From positions 92,054,542 to 92,118,541 of the forward strand of contig OV050032.1 of NCBI GenBank assembly GCA_920105625.2: DNA of 64,000 nt, read 5' to 3'. Below are positions 15,001 to 27,970 of this stretch, piece by piece. Each line of letters starts with the position of its first letter. The stretch's first letter is position 1. The position numbers and the translations under genes are program-made. This stretch comes from Clusia tigrina (Eukaryota; Arthropoda; Insecta; Diptera; Clusiidae). A model generated the notes under the pieces. The model made no database searches and was not told the DNA's origin. It worked only from the letters and a program-made list of their open reading frames with translations.

Positions 15001-16875
15001 AACCTTGAAATTTTGTAACAATAAATTACTCGAGCCTCTTGCCAACTAAAGCTATCGCTCAAAGCTATGCTACCCTTGAGTCCCAAATCAAACACTGATA
15101 AAACTTCAAATGGCCCTAACTTCTATACGGTACGTCCTACACGTATGAAAGTTTCCAACATACAAATGCTTGTAAGTCCTTAATGGAGCGTCATAAAACC
15201 TTGAAATTTTGTAACAATAAAGTACTCGAGCTTCTTGTCAATTTAATCTATCGCTCAAAGCTATGCTACCCTTGAGTCCCAAATCAAACACTGAGAAAAC
15301 TTCAAATGGCCCTAACTTGTATACGGTACGTCCTACACCTATCAAAGTTTGCAGCATGCAAATGCTTGTGACTTTTTACTGGAGCGTCACAAAAGCTTGA
15401 AATTTTGTAACAATAAAGTACTCGAGCCTCTTGCCAATCTAATCTATCGCTCAAATCTATGCTACCCTTGAGTCCCAAATCAAACACTGATAAAACTTCA
15501 AATGGTCCTAACTTCTATACGGTACGTCCTACACCTATCAAAGTTTGCAACATACAAATGCTTGTAACTTTTTACTGGAGCGTCATAAAACCTTGAAATT
15601 TTGTAACAATAAAGTACTCGAACCTCTTGTCAATTTAATCTATCGCTCAAAGCTATGCTTCCCTTGAGTCCCAAATCAAACACTGAGAAAACTTCAAATG
15701 GCCCTAACTTGTATACTATAAGTCCTACACTTATCAAAGTTTGCAACATACAAATGCTTGTAACTTTTTACTGGAGCGGCAGAAAACCTTGAAATTTTGT
15801 AACAATAAAGTACTCGAACCTCTTGTCAATTTAATCTATCGCTCAAAGCTATGCTACCCTTGAGTCCCAAATCAAACACTGAGAAAACTTCAAATGGCCC
15901 TATCTTCTATACGGTACGTCCTACACCTATCAAAGTTTGCAACATACAAATGCTTTTAACTTTTTACTGGAGCGTCATAAAACCTTGAAATTTTGTAACA
16001 ATAAAGTACTCGAGCCTCTTGTCAATTAAAGCTATCGCTCAAAGCTATGCTCCCCTTGAGTCCGAAATAAAACACTGAGAAAACTTCAAATGGCCCTAAC
16101 TTCTATACGGTACGTCCTACACCTATCAAAGTTTGCAACATACAAATGCTTGTAACTTTTTACTGGAGCGTCATAAAACCTTGAAATTTTGTAACAATAA
16201 AGTACTCGAACCTCTTGTCAATTTAACCTATCGCTCAAAGCTATGCTACCCTTGAGTCCCAAATCACACACTGATAAAACTTCAAATGGCCCTAACTTGT
16301 ATACGGTACGTCCTACACCTATCAAAGTTTGCAACATACAAATGCTTGTAACTTTTTACTGGAGCGTCACAGAACCTTGAAATTTTGTAACAATAAAGTA
16401 CTCGAGCCTCTTGCCAATCTAATCTATCACTCAAAGCTATGCTACCCTTGAGTCCCAAATCAAACACTGATAAAACTTCAAATGGCCCTAACTTCTATAC
16501 GGTACGTCCTACACCTATCAAAGTTTGCATCATACAAATGCTTGTAACTTTTTACTGGAGCGTCATAAAACCTTGAAATTTTGTAACAATAAATTACTCG
16601 AGCCTCTTGCCAATTAAAGCTATCGCTCAAAGCTATGCTACCCTTGAGTCCCAAATCAAACACTGATAAAACTTCAAATGGCCCTAACTCCTATACGGTA
16701 CGTCCTACACGTATGAAAGTTTCCAACATACAAATGCTTGTAACTTTTTACTGGAGCGTCAGAAAACCTTGAAATTTTGTAACAATAAAGTACTCGAGCC
16801 TCATGTCAATTTAAGCTATCGCTCAAAGCTATGCTACCCTTGAGTCCCAAATCAGACACTGATAAAACTTCAAAT

Positions 16876-18050
16876 GGCCCTAACTTGAATACGGTATGTC
16901 ATAGACCTATCAAAGTTTGCAACATACAAATGCTTGTAACTTTTTACTGGAGCGTCATAAAACCTTGAAATTTTGTAACAATAAAGTTCTCGAACCTCTT
17001 GTCAATTTAATTTATCGCTCAAAGCTATGCTACCCTTGAGTCCCATATCAAACACTGAGAAAACTTCAAAAGGCCCTAACTTCTATACGGTACGTCCTAC
17101 ACGTATGAAAGTTTGCAACATACAAATGCTTGTAAGTTTTTACTGGAGCGTCACAAAACCTTGAAATTTTGTAACTATAAATTACTCGAGCCTCTTGTCT
17201 ATTTAAGCTATCGCTCAAAGCTATGCTACCCTTGAGTCCCAAATCAAACACTGATAAAACTTCAAATGGCCCTAACTTATTTACGGTATGTCCTACAACT
17301 ATCAAAGTTTGCAACATACAAATGCTTGTAAGTCCTTAATGGAGCGTCATAAAACCTTGAAATTTTGTAACAATAAAGTACTCGAGCTTCTTGTCAATTT
17401 AATCTATCGCTCAAAGCTATGCTACCCTTGAGTCCCAAATCAAATACTGAGAAAACTTCAAATGGCCCTAACTTGTATACGGTATGTCCTAGACCTATCA
17501 AAGTTTGCAACATACAAATGCTTGTAACTTTTTACTGGAGCGTCATAAAACCTTGAAATTTTGTAACAATAAAGTTCTCGAACCTCTTGTCAATTTAATT
17601 TATCGCTCAAAGCTATGCTACCCTTGAGTCCCATATCAAACACTGAGAAAACTTCAAAAGGCCCTAACTTCTATACGGTACGTCGTACACGTATGAAAGT
17701 TTGCAACATACAAATGCTTGTAAGTTTTTACTGGAGCGTCACAAAACCTTGAAATTTTGTAACTATAAATTACTCGAGCCTCTTGTCTATTTAAGCTATC
17801 GCTCAAAGCTATGCTACCCTTGAGTCCCAAATCAAACACTGATAAAACTTCAAATGGCCCTAACTTATTTACGGTATGTCCTACAACTATCAAAGTTTGC
17901 AACATACAAATGCTTGTAAGTCCTTAATGGAGCGTCATAAAACCTTGAAATTTTGTAACAATAAAGTACTCGAGCTTCTTGTCAATTTAATCTATCGCTC
18001 AAAGCTATGCTACCCTTGAGTCCCAAATCAAATACTGAGAAAACTTCAAA
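16876..18050 (-). repeat. Three-monomer (588 bp) tandem duplication
   Basis: Two adjacent blocks of three monomers, about 16876-17463 and 17464-18050, share rare private variants: an ACGGTATGTC with a changed following base, a CTTATTTACGG segment, and TAAGTCCTTAATGGAGCG in place of the usual TTTTTACTGGAGCG. Equivalent positions are 588 bp apart (17066 and 17654). Differences seen include ACTTGAATACGG against ACTTGTATACGG and CGTCCTACACG against CGTCGTACACG. Boundaries are approximate. Confidence 0.8.
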
Positions 18051-19049
18051 TGGCCCTAACTTGTATACGGTACGTCCTACACCTATCAAAGTTTGCAACA
18101 TACAAATGCTTGTAACTTTTTTCTGGAGCGTCATAAAACCTTGAAATTTTGTAACTATAAATTACTCGAGCCTCTTGTCTATTTAAGCTATCGCTCAAAG
18201 CTATGCTACCCTTGAGTCCCAAATCAAACACTGATAAAACTTCAAATGGCCCTAACTTCTATACGGTACGTCCTACACCTATCAAAGTTCAGCATGCAAA
18301 TGCTTGTGACTTTTTACTGGAGCGTCACAAAAGCTTGAAATTTTGTAAGAATAAAGTACTCGAGCCTCTTGCCAATCTAATCTATCGCTCAAATCTATGC
18401 TACCCTTGAGTCCCAAATCAAACACTGATAAAACTTCAAATGGTCCTAACTTCTATACGGTACGTCCTACACCTATCAAAGTTTGCAACATACAAATGCT
18501 TGTAACTTTTTACTGGAGCGTCATAAAACCTTGAAATTTTGTAACAATAAAGTACTCGAACCACTTGTCAATTTAATCTATCGCTCAAAGCTATGCTACC
18601 CTTGAGTCCCAAATCAGACACTGATAAAACTTCAAATGGCCCTAACTTGTATACGGTACGTCCTACACGTATGAAAGTTTGCAACATACAAATGCTTGTA
18701 AGTTTTTACTGGAGCGTCATAAAACCTTGAAATTTTGTAACTATAAATTACTCGAGCCTCATGTCTATTTAAGCTATCGCTCAAAGCTATGCTACCCTTG
18801 AGTCCCAAATCAAACACTGAGAAAACTTCAAATGGCCCTAACTTGTATACGGTACGTCCTACACCTATCAAAGTTTGCAACATACAAATGCTTGTAACTT
18901 TTTACTGGAGCGTCACAAAACCCTGAAATTTTGTAACAATAAAGTACTCGAGCCTCTTGCCAATTAATTCTATCGCTCAAAACTATGCTACCCGTGAGTC
19001 CCAAATCAAACACTGAGAAAACTTCAAATGGCCCTAACTTCTATACGGT

Positions 19050-22000
19050 ACGTCCTACACCTATCAAAGTTTGTAACATACAAATGCTTGTAACTTTTTA
19101 CTGGATCGTCATAAAACCTTGAAATTTTGTAACAATAAAGTACTCGAGCCTCTTGCCAATTTAATCTATCGCTCAAAGCTATGCTTCCCTTGAGTCCCAA
19201 ATCAAACACTGAGAAAACTTCAAATGGCCCTAACTTGTATACTATAAGTCCTACACCTATCAAAGTTTGCAACATACAAATGCTTGTAACTTTTTACTGG
19301 AGCGTCATAAAACCTTGAAATTTTGTAACAATAAAGTACTCGAGCCTCTTGTCAATTAAAGCTATCGCTCAAAGTTATGCTACCCTTGAGTCCCAAATCA
19401 AACACTGAGAAAACTTCAAATGGCCCTAACTTCTATACGGTACGTCCTACACCTATCAAAGTTTGCAACATACAAATGCTTGTAACTTTTTACTGGAGCG
19501 TCATAAAACCTTGAAATTTTGTAACAATAAAGTACTCGAACCTCTTGTCAATTTAACCTATCGCTCAAAGCTATGCTACCCTTGAGTCCCAAATCAAACA
19601 CTGATAAAACTTCAAATGGCCCTAACTTGTATACGGTACGTCCTACACCTATCAAAGTTTGCAACATACAAATGCTTGTAACTTTTTACTGGAGCGTCAT
19701 AAAACCTTGAAATTTTGTAACAATAAAGTACTCGAACCTCTTGTCAATTTAATTTATCGCTCAAAGCTATGCTACCCTTGAGTCCCATATCAAACACTGA
19801 GAAAACTTCAAAAGGCCCTAACTTCTATACGGTACGTCCTACACGTATGAAAGTTTGCAACATACAAATGCTTGTAAGTTTTTACTGGAGCGTCACAAAA
19901 CCTTGAAATTTTGTAACTATAAATTACTCGAGCCTCTTGTCTATTTAAGCTATCGCTCAAAGCTATGCTACCCTTGAGTCCCAAATCAAACACTGATAAT
20001 ACTTCAAATGGCCCTAACTTCTTTACGGTATGTCCTACAACTATCAAAGTTTGCAACATACAAATGCTTGTAAGTCCTTAATGGAGCGTCATAAAACCTT
20101 GAAATTTTGTAACAATAAAGTACTCGAGCTTCTTGTCAATTTAATCTATCGCTCAAAGCTATGCTACCCTTGAGTACCAAATCAAACACTGAGAAAACTT
20201 CAAATGGCCCTAACTTGTATACGGTACGTCCTACACCTATCAAAGTTTGCAACATACAAATGCTTGTAACTTTTTTCTGGAGCGTCATAAAACCTTGAAA
20301 TTTTGTAACTATAAATTACTCGAGCCTCTTGTCTATTTAAGCTATCGCTCAAAGCTATGCTACCCTTGAGTCCCAAATCAAACACTGAGAAAACTTCAAA
20401 TGGCCCTAACTTGTATACGGTACGTCCTACACCTATCAAAGTTTGCAGCATGCAAATGCTTGTGACTTTTTACTGGAGCGTCACAAAAGCTTGAAATTTT
20501 GTAACAATAAAGTACTCGAGCCTCTTGCCAATCTAATCTATCGCTCAAATCTATGCTACCCTTGAGTCCCAAATCAAACACAGATAAAACTTCAAATGGT
20601 CCTAACTTCTATACGGTACGTCCTACACCTATCAAAGTTTGCAACATACAAATGCTTGTAACTTTTTACTGGAGCGTCATAAAACCTTGAAATTTTGTAA
20701 CAATAAAGTACTCGAACCTCTTGTCAATTTAATCTATCGCTCAAAGCTATGCTACCCTTGAGTCCTAAATCAGACACTGAAAAAACTTCAAATGGCCCTA
20801 ACTTGTATACGGTACGTCCTACACGTATGAAAGTTTGCAACATACAAATGCTTGTAAGTTTTTACTGGAGCGTCATAAAACCTTGAAATTTTGTAACTAT
20901 AAATTACTCGAGCCTCATGTCTATTTAAGCTATCGCTCAAAGCTATGCTCCCCTTGAGTCCCAAATCAAACACTGAGAAAACTTCAAATGGCCCTAACTT
21001 GTATACGGTACGTCCTACACCTATCAAAGTTTGCAACATACAAATGCTTGTAACTTTTTACTGGAGCGTCACAAAACCTTGAAATTTTGTAACAATAAAG
21101 TACTCGAGCCTCTTGCCAATTTAATCTATCGCTCAAAACTATGCTACCCTTGAGTCCCAAATCAAACACTGAGAAAACTTCAAATGGCCCTAACTTCTAT
21201 GCGGTACGTCCTACACCTATCAAAGTTTGCAACATACAAATGCTTGTAACTTTTTACTGGAGCGTCACAAAACCTTGAAATTTTGTAACAATAAAGTACT
21301 CGAACCTCTTGTCAATTTAATCTATCGCTCAAATCTATGCTACCCTTGAGTCCTAAATCACACACTGATAAAACTTCAAATGGCCCTAACTTCTATACGG
21401 TACGTCCTACACCTATCAAAGTTTGCAACATACAAATGCTTGTAACTTTTTACTGGAGCGTCAGAAAACCTTGAAATTTTGTAACAATAAAGTAGTCGAG
21501 CCTCTTGCCAATTAAAGCTATCGCTCAAAGCTATGCTACCCTTGAGTCCCAAATCAAGCATTGAGAAAACTTCAAATGGCCCTAACTTCTATACGGTACG
21601 TCCTACACCTATCAAAGTTTGCAACATACAAATGCTTGTAACTTTTTACTCTAGCGTCACAAAACCTTGAAATTTTGTAACTATAAATTACTCGAGCCTC
21701 TTGTCAATTTAATCTATCGCTCAAAGCTATGCTACCCTTGAGTCCCAAATCAGACACTGATAAATCTTCAAATGGCCCTAACTTCTATACGGTACGTCCT
21801 ACACCTATCAAAGTTTGCAACATACAAATGCTTGTAACTTTTTACTGGAGCGTCAGAAAACCTTGAAATTTTGTAACAATAAAGTACTCGAACCTCTTGT
21901 CAATTTAATCTATCGCTCAAAGCTATGCTACCCTTAAGTCCCAAATCAAACACTGAGAAAACTTCAAATGGCGCTAACTTGTATACGGTACGTCCTACAC

Positions 22001-25000
22001 CTATCAAAGTTTGCAACATACAAATGCTTGTAACTTTTTACTGGAGCGTCATAAAACCTTGAAATTTTGTAACTATAAATTACTCGAGCCTCTTGCCAAT
22101 CTAATCTATCGCTCAAAGCTATGCTACCCTTGAGTCCCAAATCAAACACTGATAAAACTTCAAATGGCCCTAACTTCTATACGGTACGTCCTACACGTAT
22201 GAAATTTTGCAACATACAATTGCTTGTAACTTTTTACTAGAGCGTCAGAAAACCTTGAAATTTTGTAACAATAAAGTACTCGAGCCTCATGTCAATTTAA
22301 GCTATCGCTCAAAGCTATGCTACCCTTGAGTCCCAAATCAAACACTGATAAAACTTCAAATGTCGCTAACTTCTATACGGTACGTCCTACACCTATCAAA
22401 GTTTGCAACATACAAATGCTTGTAACTTTTTGCTGGAGCGTCATAAAACCTTGAAATTTTGTAACAATAAATTACTCGAGCCTCTTGCCAATTAAAGCTA
22501 TCGCTCAAAGCTATGCTACCCTTGAGTCCCAAATCAAACACTGATAAAACTTCAAATGGCCCTAACTTATATACGGTACGTCCTACACCTATCAAAGTTT
22601 GCAACATACAAATGCTTGTAAGTTTTTACTGGAGCGTCATAAAACCTTGAAATTTTGTAACAATAAAGTACTCGAGCCTCTTGTCAATTTAATCTATCGA
22701 TCAAAGCTATGCTACCCTTGAGTCGCAAATCAAACACTGAGAAAACTTCAAATGGCCCTAACTTCTATACGGTACGCCCTACACCTATCAAAGTTTGCAA
22801 CATACAAATGTTTGTAAGTTTTTACTGGAGCATCACAAAACCTTGAAATTTTGTAACTATAATTTACTCGAGCCTCTTGTCTATTTAAGCTATCGCTCAA
22901 AGCTATGCTACCCTTGAGTCCCAAATCAAACACTGATAAAACTTCAAATGGCCCTAACTTGTATACGGTACGTCCTACACCTATCAAAGTTTGCAACATA
23001 CAAATGCTTGTAAGTTTTTACTGGAGCGTCATAAAACCTTGAAATTTTGTAACAATAAAGTACTCGAGCCTCTTGTCAATTTAATCTATCGCTCAAAGCT
23101 ATGCTACCCTTGAGTCCCAAATCAAACACTGATAAAACATCAAATGGCCCTAACTTCTATACGGTACGTCCTACACCTATCAAAGTTTGCAACATACAAA
23201 TGCTTGTAAGTTTTTACTGGAGCGTCACAAAACCTTGAAATTTTGTAACAATAAAGTACTCGAACCTCTTGTCAATTTAATCTATCGCTCAAAGCTATGC
23301 TACCCTTGAGTCCCAAATCAAACACTGATTAAACTTCAAATGGCCCTAACTTCTATACGGTACGTCCTACACGTATGAAAGTTTGCAACATACAAATGCT
23401 TGTAACTTTTTACTGGATCGTCATAAAACCTTGAAATTTTGTAACAATAAAGTACTCGAGCCTCTTGCCAATTTAATCTATCGCTCAAAGCTATGCTTCC
23501 CTTGAGTCCCAAATCAAACACTGAGAAAACTTCAAATGGCCCTAACTTGTATACTGTAAGTCCTACACCTATCAAAGTTTGCAACATACAAATGCTTGTA
23601 ACTTTTTACTGGAGCGTCACAAAACCTTGAAATTTTGTAACAATAAAGTACTCGAGCCTCTTGTCAATTAAAGCTATCGCTCAAAGCTATGCTACCCTTG
23701 AGTCCCAAATCAAACACTGAGAAAACTTCAAATGGCCCTAACTTCTATACGGTACGTCCTACACCTATCAAAGTTTGCAACATACAAATGCTTGTAACTT
23801 TTTACTGGAGCGTCATAAAACCTTGAAATTTTGTAACAATAAAGTACTCGAACCTCTTGTCAATTTAACCTATCGCTCAAAGCTATGCTACCCTTGAGTC
23901 CCAAATCAAACACTGATAAAACTTCAAATGGCCCTAACTTGTATACGGTACGTCCTACACCTATCAAAGTTTGCAACATACAAATGCTTGTAACTTTTTA
24001 CTGGAGCGTCATAAAACCTTGAAATTTTGTAACAATAAAGTACTCGAACCTCTTGTCAATTTAATTTATCGCTCAAAGCTATGCTACCCTTGAGTCCCAT
24101 ATCAAACACTGAGAAAACTTCAAAAGGCCCTAACTTCTATACGGTACGTCCTACACGTATGAAAGTTTGCAACATACAAATGCTTGTAAGTTTTTACTGG
24201 AGCGTCACAAAACCTTGAAATTTTGTAACTATAAATTACTCGAGCCTCTTGTCTATTTAAGCTATCGCTCAAAGCTATGCTACCCTTGAGTCCCAAATCA
24301 AACACTGATAAAACTTCAAATGGCCCTAACTTCTTTACGGTATGTCCTACAACTATCAAAGTTTGCAACATACAAATGCTTGTAAGTCCTTAATGGAGCG
24401 TCATAAAACCTTGAAATTTTGTAACAATAAAGTACTCGAGCTTCTTGTCAATTTAATCTATCGCTCAAAGCTATGCTACCCTTGAGTACCAAATCAAACA
24501 CTGAGAAAACTTCAAATGGCCCTAACTTGTATACGGTACGTCCTACACCTATCAAAGTTTGCAACATACAAATGCTTGTAACTTTTTTCTGGAGCGTCAT
24601 AAAACCTTGAAATTTTGTAACTATAAATTACTCGAGCCTCTTGTCTATTTAAGCTATCGCTCAAAGCTATGCTACCCTTGAGTCCCAAATCAAACACTGA
24701 GAAAACTTCAAATGGCCCTAACTTGTATACGGTACGTCCTACACCTATCAAAGTTTGCAGCATGCAAATGCTTGTGACTTTTTACTGGAGCGTCACAAAA
24801 GCTTGAAATTTTGTAACAATAAAGTACTCGAGCCTCTTGCCAATCTAATCTATCGCTCAAATCTATGCTACCCTTGAGTCCCAAATCAAACACAGATAAA
24901 ACTTCAAATGGTCCTAACTTCTATACGGTACGTCCTACACCTATCAAAGTTTGCAACATACAAATGCTTGTAACTTTTTACTGGAGCGTCATAAAACCTT

Positions 25001-27970
25001 GAAATTTTGTAACAATAAAGTACTCGAACCTCTTGTCAATTTAATCTATCGCTCAAAGCTATGCTACCCTTGAGTCCCAAATCAGACACTGAAAAAACTT
25101 CAAATGGCCCTAACTTGTATACGGTACGTCCTACACGTATGAAAGTTTGCAACATACAAACGCTTGTAAGTTTTTACTGGAGCGTCATAAAACCTTGAAA
25201 TTTTGTAACTATAAATTACTCGAGCCTCATGTCTATTTAAGCTATCGCTCAAAGCTATGCTCCCCTTGAGTCCCAAATCAAACACTGAGAAAACTTCAAA
25301 TGGCCCTAACTTGTATACGGTACGTCCTACACTTATCAAAGTTTGCAACATACAAATGCTTGTAACTTTTTACTGGAGCGTCACAAAACCTTGAAATTTT
25401 GTAACAATAAAGTACTCGAGCCTCTTGCCAATTTAATCTATCGCTCAAAACTATGCTACCCTTGAGTCCCAAATCAAACACTGAGAAAACTTCAAATGGC
25501 CCTAACTTCTATGCGGTACGTCCTACACCTATCAAAGTTTGCAACATACAAATGCTTGTAACTTTTTACTGGAGCGTCACAAAACCTTGAAATTTTGTAA
25601 CAATAAAGTACTCGAACCTCTTGTCAATTTAATCTATCGCTCAAATCTATGCTACCCTTGAGTCCTAAATCACACACTGATAAAACTTCAAATGGCCCTA
25701 ACTTCTATACGGTACGTCCTACACCTATCAAAGTTTGCAACATACAAATGCTTGTAACTTTTTACTGGAGCGTCAGAAAACCTTGAAATTTTGTAACAAT
25801 AAAGTAGTCGAGCCTCTTGCCAATTAAAGCTATCGCTCAAAGCTATGCTACCCTTGAGTCCCAAATCAAGCATTGAGAAAACTTCAAATGGCCCTAACTT
25901 CTATACGGTACGTCCTACACCTATCAAAGTTTGCAACATACAAATGCTTGTAACTTTTTACTCTAGCGTCACAAAACCTTGAAATTTTGTAACTATAAAT
26001 TACTCGAGCCTCTTGTCAATTTAATCTATCGCTCAAAGCTATGCTACCCTTGAGTCCCAAATCAGACACTGATAAATCTTCAAATGGCCCTAACTTCTAT
26101 ACGGTACGTCCTACACCTATCAAAGTTTGCAACATACAAATGCTTGTAACTTTTTACTGGAGCGTCAGAAAACCTTGAAATTTTGTAACAATAAAGTACT
26201 CGAACCTCTTGTCAATTTAATCTATCGCTCAAAGCTATGCTACCCTTAAGTCCCAAATCAAACACTGAGAAAACTTCAAATGGCGCTAACTTGTATACGG
26301 TACGTCCTACACCTATCAAAGTTTGCAACATACAAATGCTTGTAACTTTTTACTGGAGCGTCATAAAACCTTGAAATTTTGTAACTATAAATTACTCGAG
26401 CCTCTTGCCAATCTAATCTATCGCTCAAAGCTATGCTACCCTTGAGTCCCAAATCAAACACTGATAAAACTTCAAATGGCCCTAACTTCTATACGGTACG
26501 TCCTACACGTATGAAATTTTGCAACATACAATTGCTTGTAACTTTTTACTAGAGCGTCAGAAAACCTTGAAATTTTGTAACAATAAAGTACTCGAGCCTC
26601 ATGTCAATTTAAGCTATCGCTCAAAGCTATGCTACCCTTGAGTCCCAAATCAAACACTGATAAAACTTCAAATGTCGCTAACTTCTATACGGTACGTCCT
26701 ACACCTATCAAAGTTTGCAACATACAAATGCTTGTAACTTTTTGCTGGAGCGTCATAAAACCTTGAAATTTTGTAACAATAAATTACTCGAGCCTCTTGC
26801 CAATTAAAGCTATCGCTCAAAGCTATGCTACCCTTGAGTCCCAAATCAAACACTGATAAAACTTCAAATGGCCCTAACTTCTATACGGTACGTCCTACAC
26901 CTATCAAAGTTTGCAACATACAAATGCTTGTAAGTTTTTACTGGAGCGTCATAAAACCTTGAAATTTTGTAACAATAAAGTACTCGAGCCTCTTGTCAAT
27001 TTAATCTATCGATCAAAGCTATGCTACCCTTGAGTCGCAAATCAAACACTGAGAAAACTTCGAATGGCCCTAACTTCTATACGGTACGTCCTACACGCAT
27101 GAAAGTTTGCAACATACAAATGTTTGTAAGTTTTTACTGGAGCATCACAAAACCTTGAAATTTTGTAACTATAAATTACTCGAGCCTCTTGTCTATTTAA
27201 GCTATCGCTCAAAGCTATGCTACCCTTGAGTCCCAAATCAAACACTGATAAAACTTCAAATGGCCCTAACTTGTATACGGTACGTCCTACACCTATCAAA
27301 GTTTGCAACATACAAATGCTTGTAAGTTTTTACTGGAGCGTCATAAAACCTTGAAATTTTGTAACAATAAAGTACTCGAGCCTCTTGTCAATTTAATCTA
27401 TCGCTCAAAGCTATGCTACCCTTGAGTCCCAAATCAAACACTGATAAAACATCAAATGGCCCTAACTTCTATACGGTACGTCCTACACCTATCAAAGTTT
27501 GCAACATACAAATGCTTGTAAGTTTTTACTGGAGCGTCACAAAACCTTGAAATTTTGTAACAATAAAGTACTCGAACCTCTTGTCAATTTAATCTATCGC
27601 TCAAAGCTATGCTACCCTTGAGTCCCAAATCAAACACTGATTAAACTTCAAATGGCCCTAACTTCTATACGGTACGTCCTACACGTATGAAAGTTTGCAA
27701 CATACAAATGCTTGTAACTTTTTACTGGATCGTCATAAAACCTTGAAATTTTGTAACAATAAAGTACTCGAGCCTCTTGCCAATTTAATCTATCGCTCAA
27801 AGCTATGCTTCCCTTGAGTCCCAAATCAAACACTGAGAAAACTTCAAATGGCCCTAACTTGTATACTGTAAGTCCTACACCTATCAAAGTTTGCAACATA
27901 CAAATGCTTGTAACTTTTTACTGGAGCGTCACAAAACCTTGAAATTTTGTAACAATAAAGTACTCGAACC
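19050..27970 (-). repeat. 22-monomer higher-order repeat (period 4312 bp, about 2 copies)
   Basis: A run of variant monomers repeats at exactly 4312 bp (22 x 196). Equivalent points are 19808/24120, 20200/24512, 20396/24708, 20984/25296, 21376/25688, 21964/26276, 22356/26668 and 23336/27648. Rare variants are shared in order: the GCATGC monomer, CACAGATAAAAC, CTATGCGGTACG, AGTAGTCGAG, ACTCTAGCGTC and AAATGTCGCTAAC. A few substitutions separate the copies, for example GATAATACTTC against GATAAAACTTC, CTTATATACGG against CTTCTATACGG, and TACGCCCTACACC against TACGTCCTACACG. Similarity to the first copy is lost near 27970. Boundaries are read by eye. Confidence 0.85.
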
